A program made the position numbers and the translations under genes. A stretch of DNA of 64,000 bases from Theropithecus gelada (Eukaryota > Chordata > Mammalia > Primates > Cercopithecidae): the NCBI RefSeq assembly GCF_003255815.1, contig NC_037668.1, positions 71,070,940 through 71,134,939 of the forward strand. Reading direction: 5' to 3'. The notes beneath the pieces were generated by a model. That model worked only from the letters and a program-made list of their open reading frames with translations. It did not search any database and was not told the origin of the DNA. Positions 63,758 through 64,000 of the stretch are shown here, piece by piece; the first letter of the stretch is position 1, and every line of letters begins with the position of its first letter.

Positions 63758-64000
63758 AAGAAAAAATGAAGCTTGGCACTGGTTTTCACCTGCACAAATG
63801 TTACCATCTGGGCATATTTGAAATGCTGGCAGGTAGGCAGGCCATCACAGTCATAGAGGATTTAGGAGAAGAGTAGCATAGGCAGGGGGACCAATGTGAG
63901 CAAAGGTGCCTGGGGAAACTGCATGGCAAGTGGTGGGAGGGAGAATAACATTTAGTTCGAGAGTAAAGTAGGGGAAGGCAAGAAAAGAAACCAAGAGGTC
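63758..64000. other. Window end, nothing recognised
   Basis: Unique-looking sequence to the end of the window. Confidence 0.4.

Noticed and set aside
61000..64000. Expected start of C1orf210 (next gene in primate order, minus strand)
   Set aside because: I looked on the minus strand for its last coding exon and did not find a convincing match; it probably lies just beyond the window.

Overview
The window is nuclear DNA from a primate, most likely an Old World monkey (macaque, baboon or guenon type). Both protein-coding genes have mammalian GT-AG or single-coding-exon structure. Roughly a third or more of the sequence is interspersed repeat, mainly Alu, with L1, L2, MIR, MaLR, ERV and hAT remnants. 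Two young Alu copies (42953-43251 and 52211-52511) carry the 'ctcaagcctg', 'gagacgggcgg', 'aaaactagcc' and 'tccggccactgc' variants, which I associate with cercopithecid AluYR subfamilies and not with human AluY.

Region 1 (1-36.8 kb) holds the 3' half of CFAP57 (formerly WDR65) on the plus strand. Eleven exons between 1733 and 36589 join into an open reading frame of 553 residues plus stop, all of it the C-terminal coiled-coil part. The WD40 half lies upstream of the window. All splice sites are GT-AG, the reading frame is intact, and a polyadenylation signal lies at 36737-36742. The introns contain ordinary Alu/L2/MIR fill, plus L1 fragments and an unclassified ERV-like block (28.8-33.0 kb) in the last intron.

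Region 2 (36.8-50 kb) is intergenic and repeat-rich. It contains a second copy of that block (43.5-46.3 kb) and a complete solo LTR of the LTR12/HERV9 type (42366-43342) with a 4-bp target duplication, itself interrupted by a monkey-type AluY.

Region 3 (50-54.4 kb) holds TMEM125: a degenerate GT-rich minisatellite, a probable promoter and 5' UTR exons, one coding exon (53126-53785, 219 aa, four membrane segments) and a polyadenylation signal at 54377-54382. Region 4 (54.4-64 kb) is intergenic with L2, Alu and MIR copies and no supportable gene. CFAP57 followed by TMEM125 matches the known primate order on the chromosome 1p34 equivalent (EBNA1BP2 - CFAP57 - TMEM125 - C1orf210 - TIE1).

The two genes are not functionally linked as far as is known: one is a ciliary axoneme protein and the other a membrane protein of unknown role. 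I found no CRISPR array, tRNA, rRNA or novel gene system. The most unusual structure is the pair of ERV-like blocks that appear to share an Alu at the same site.
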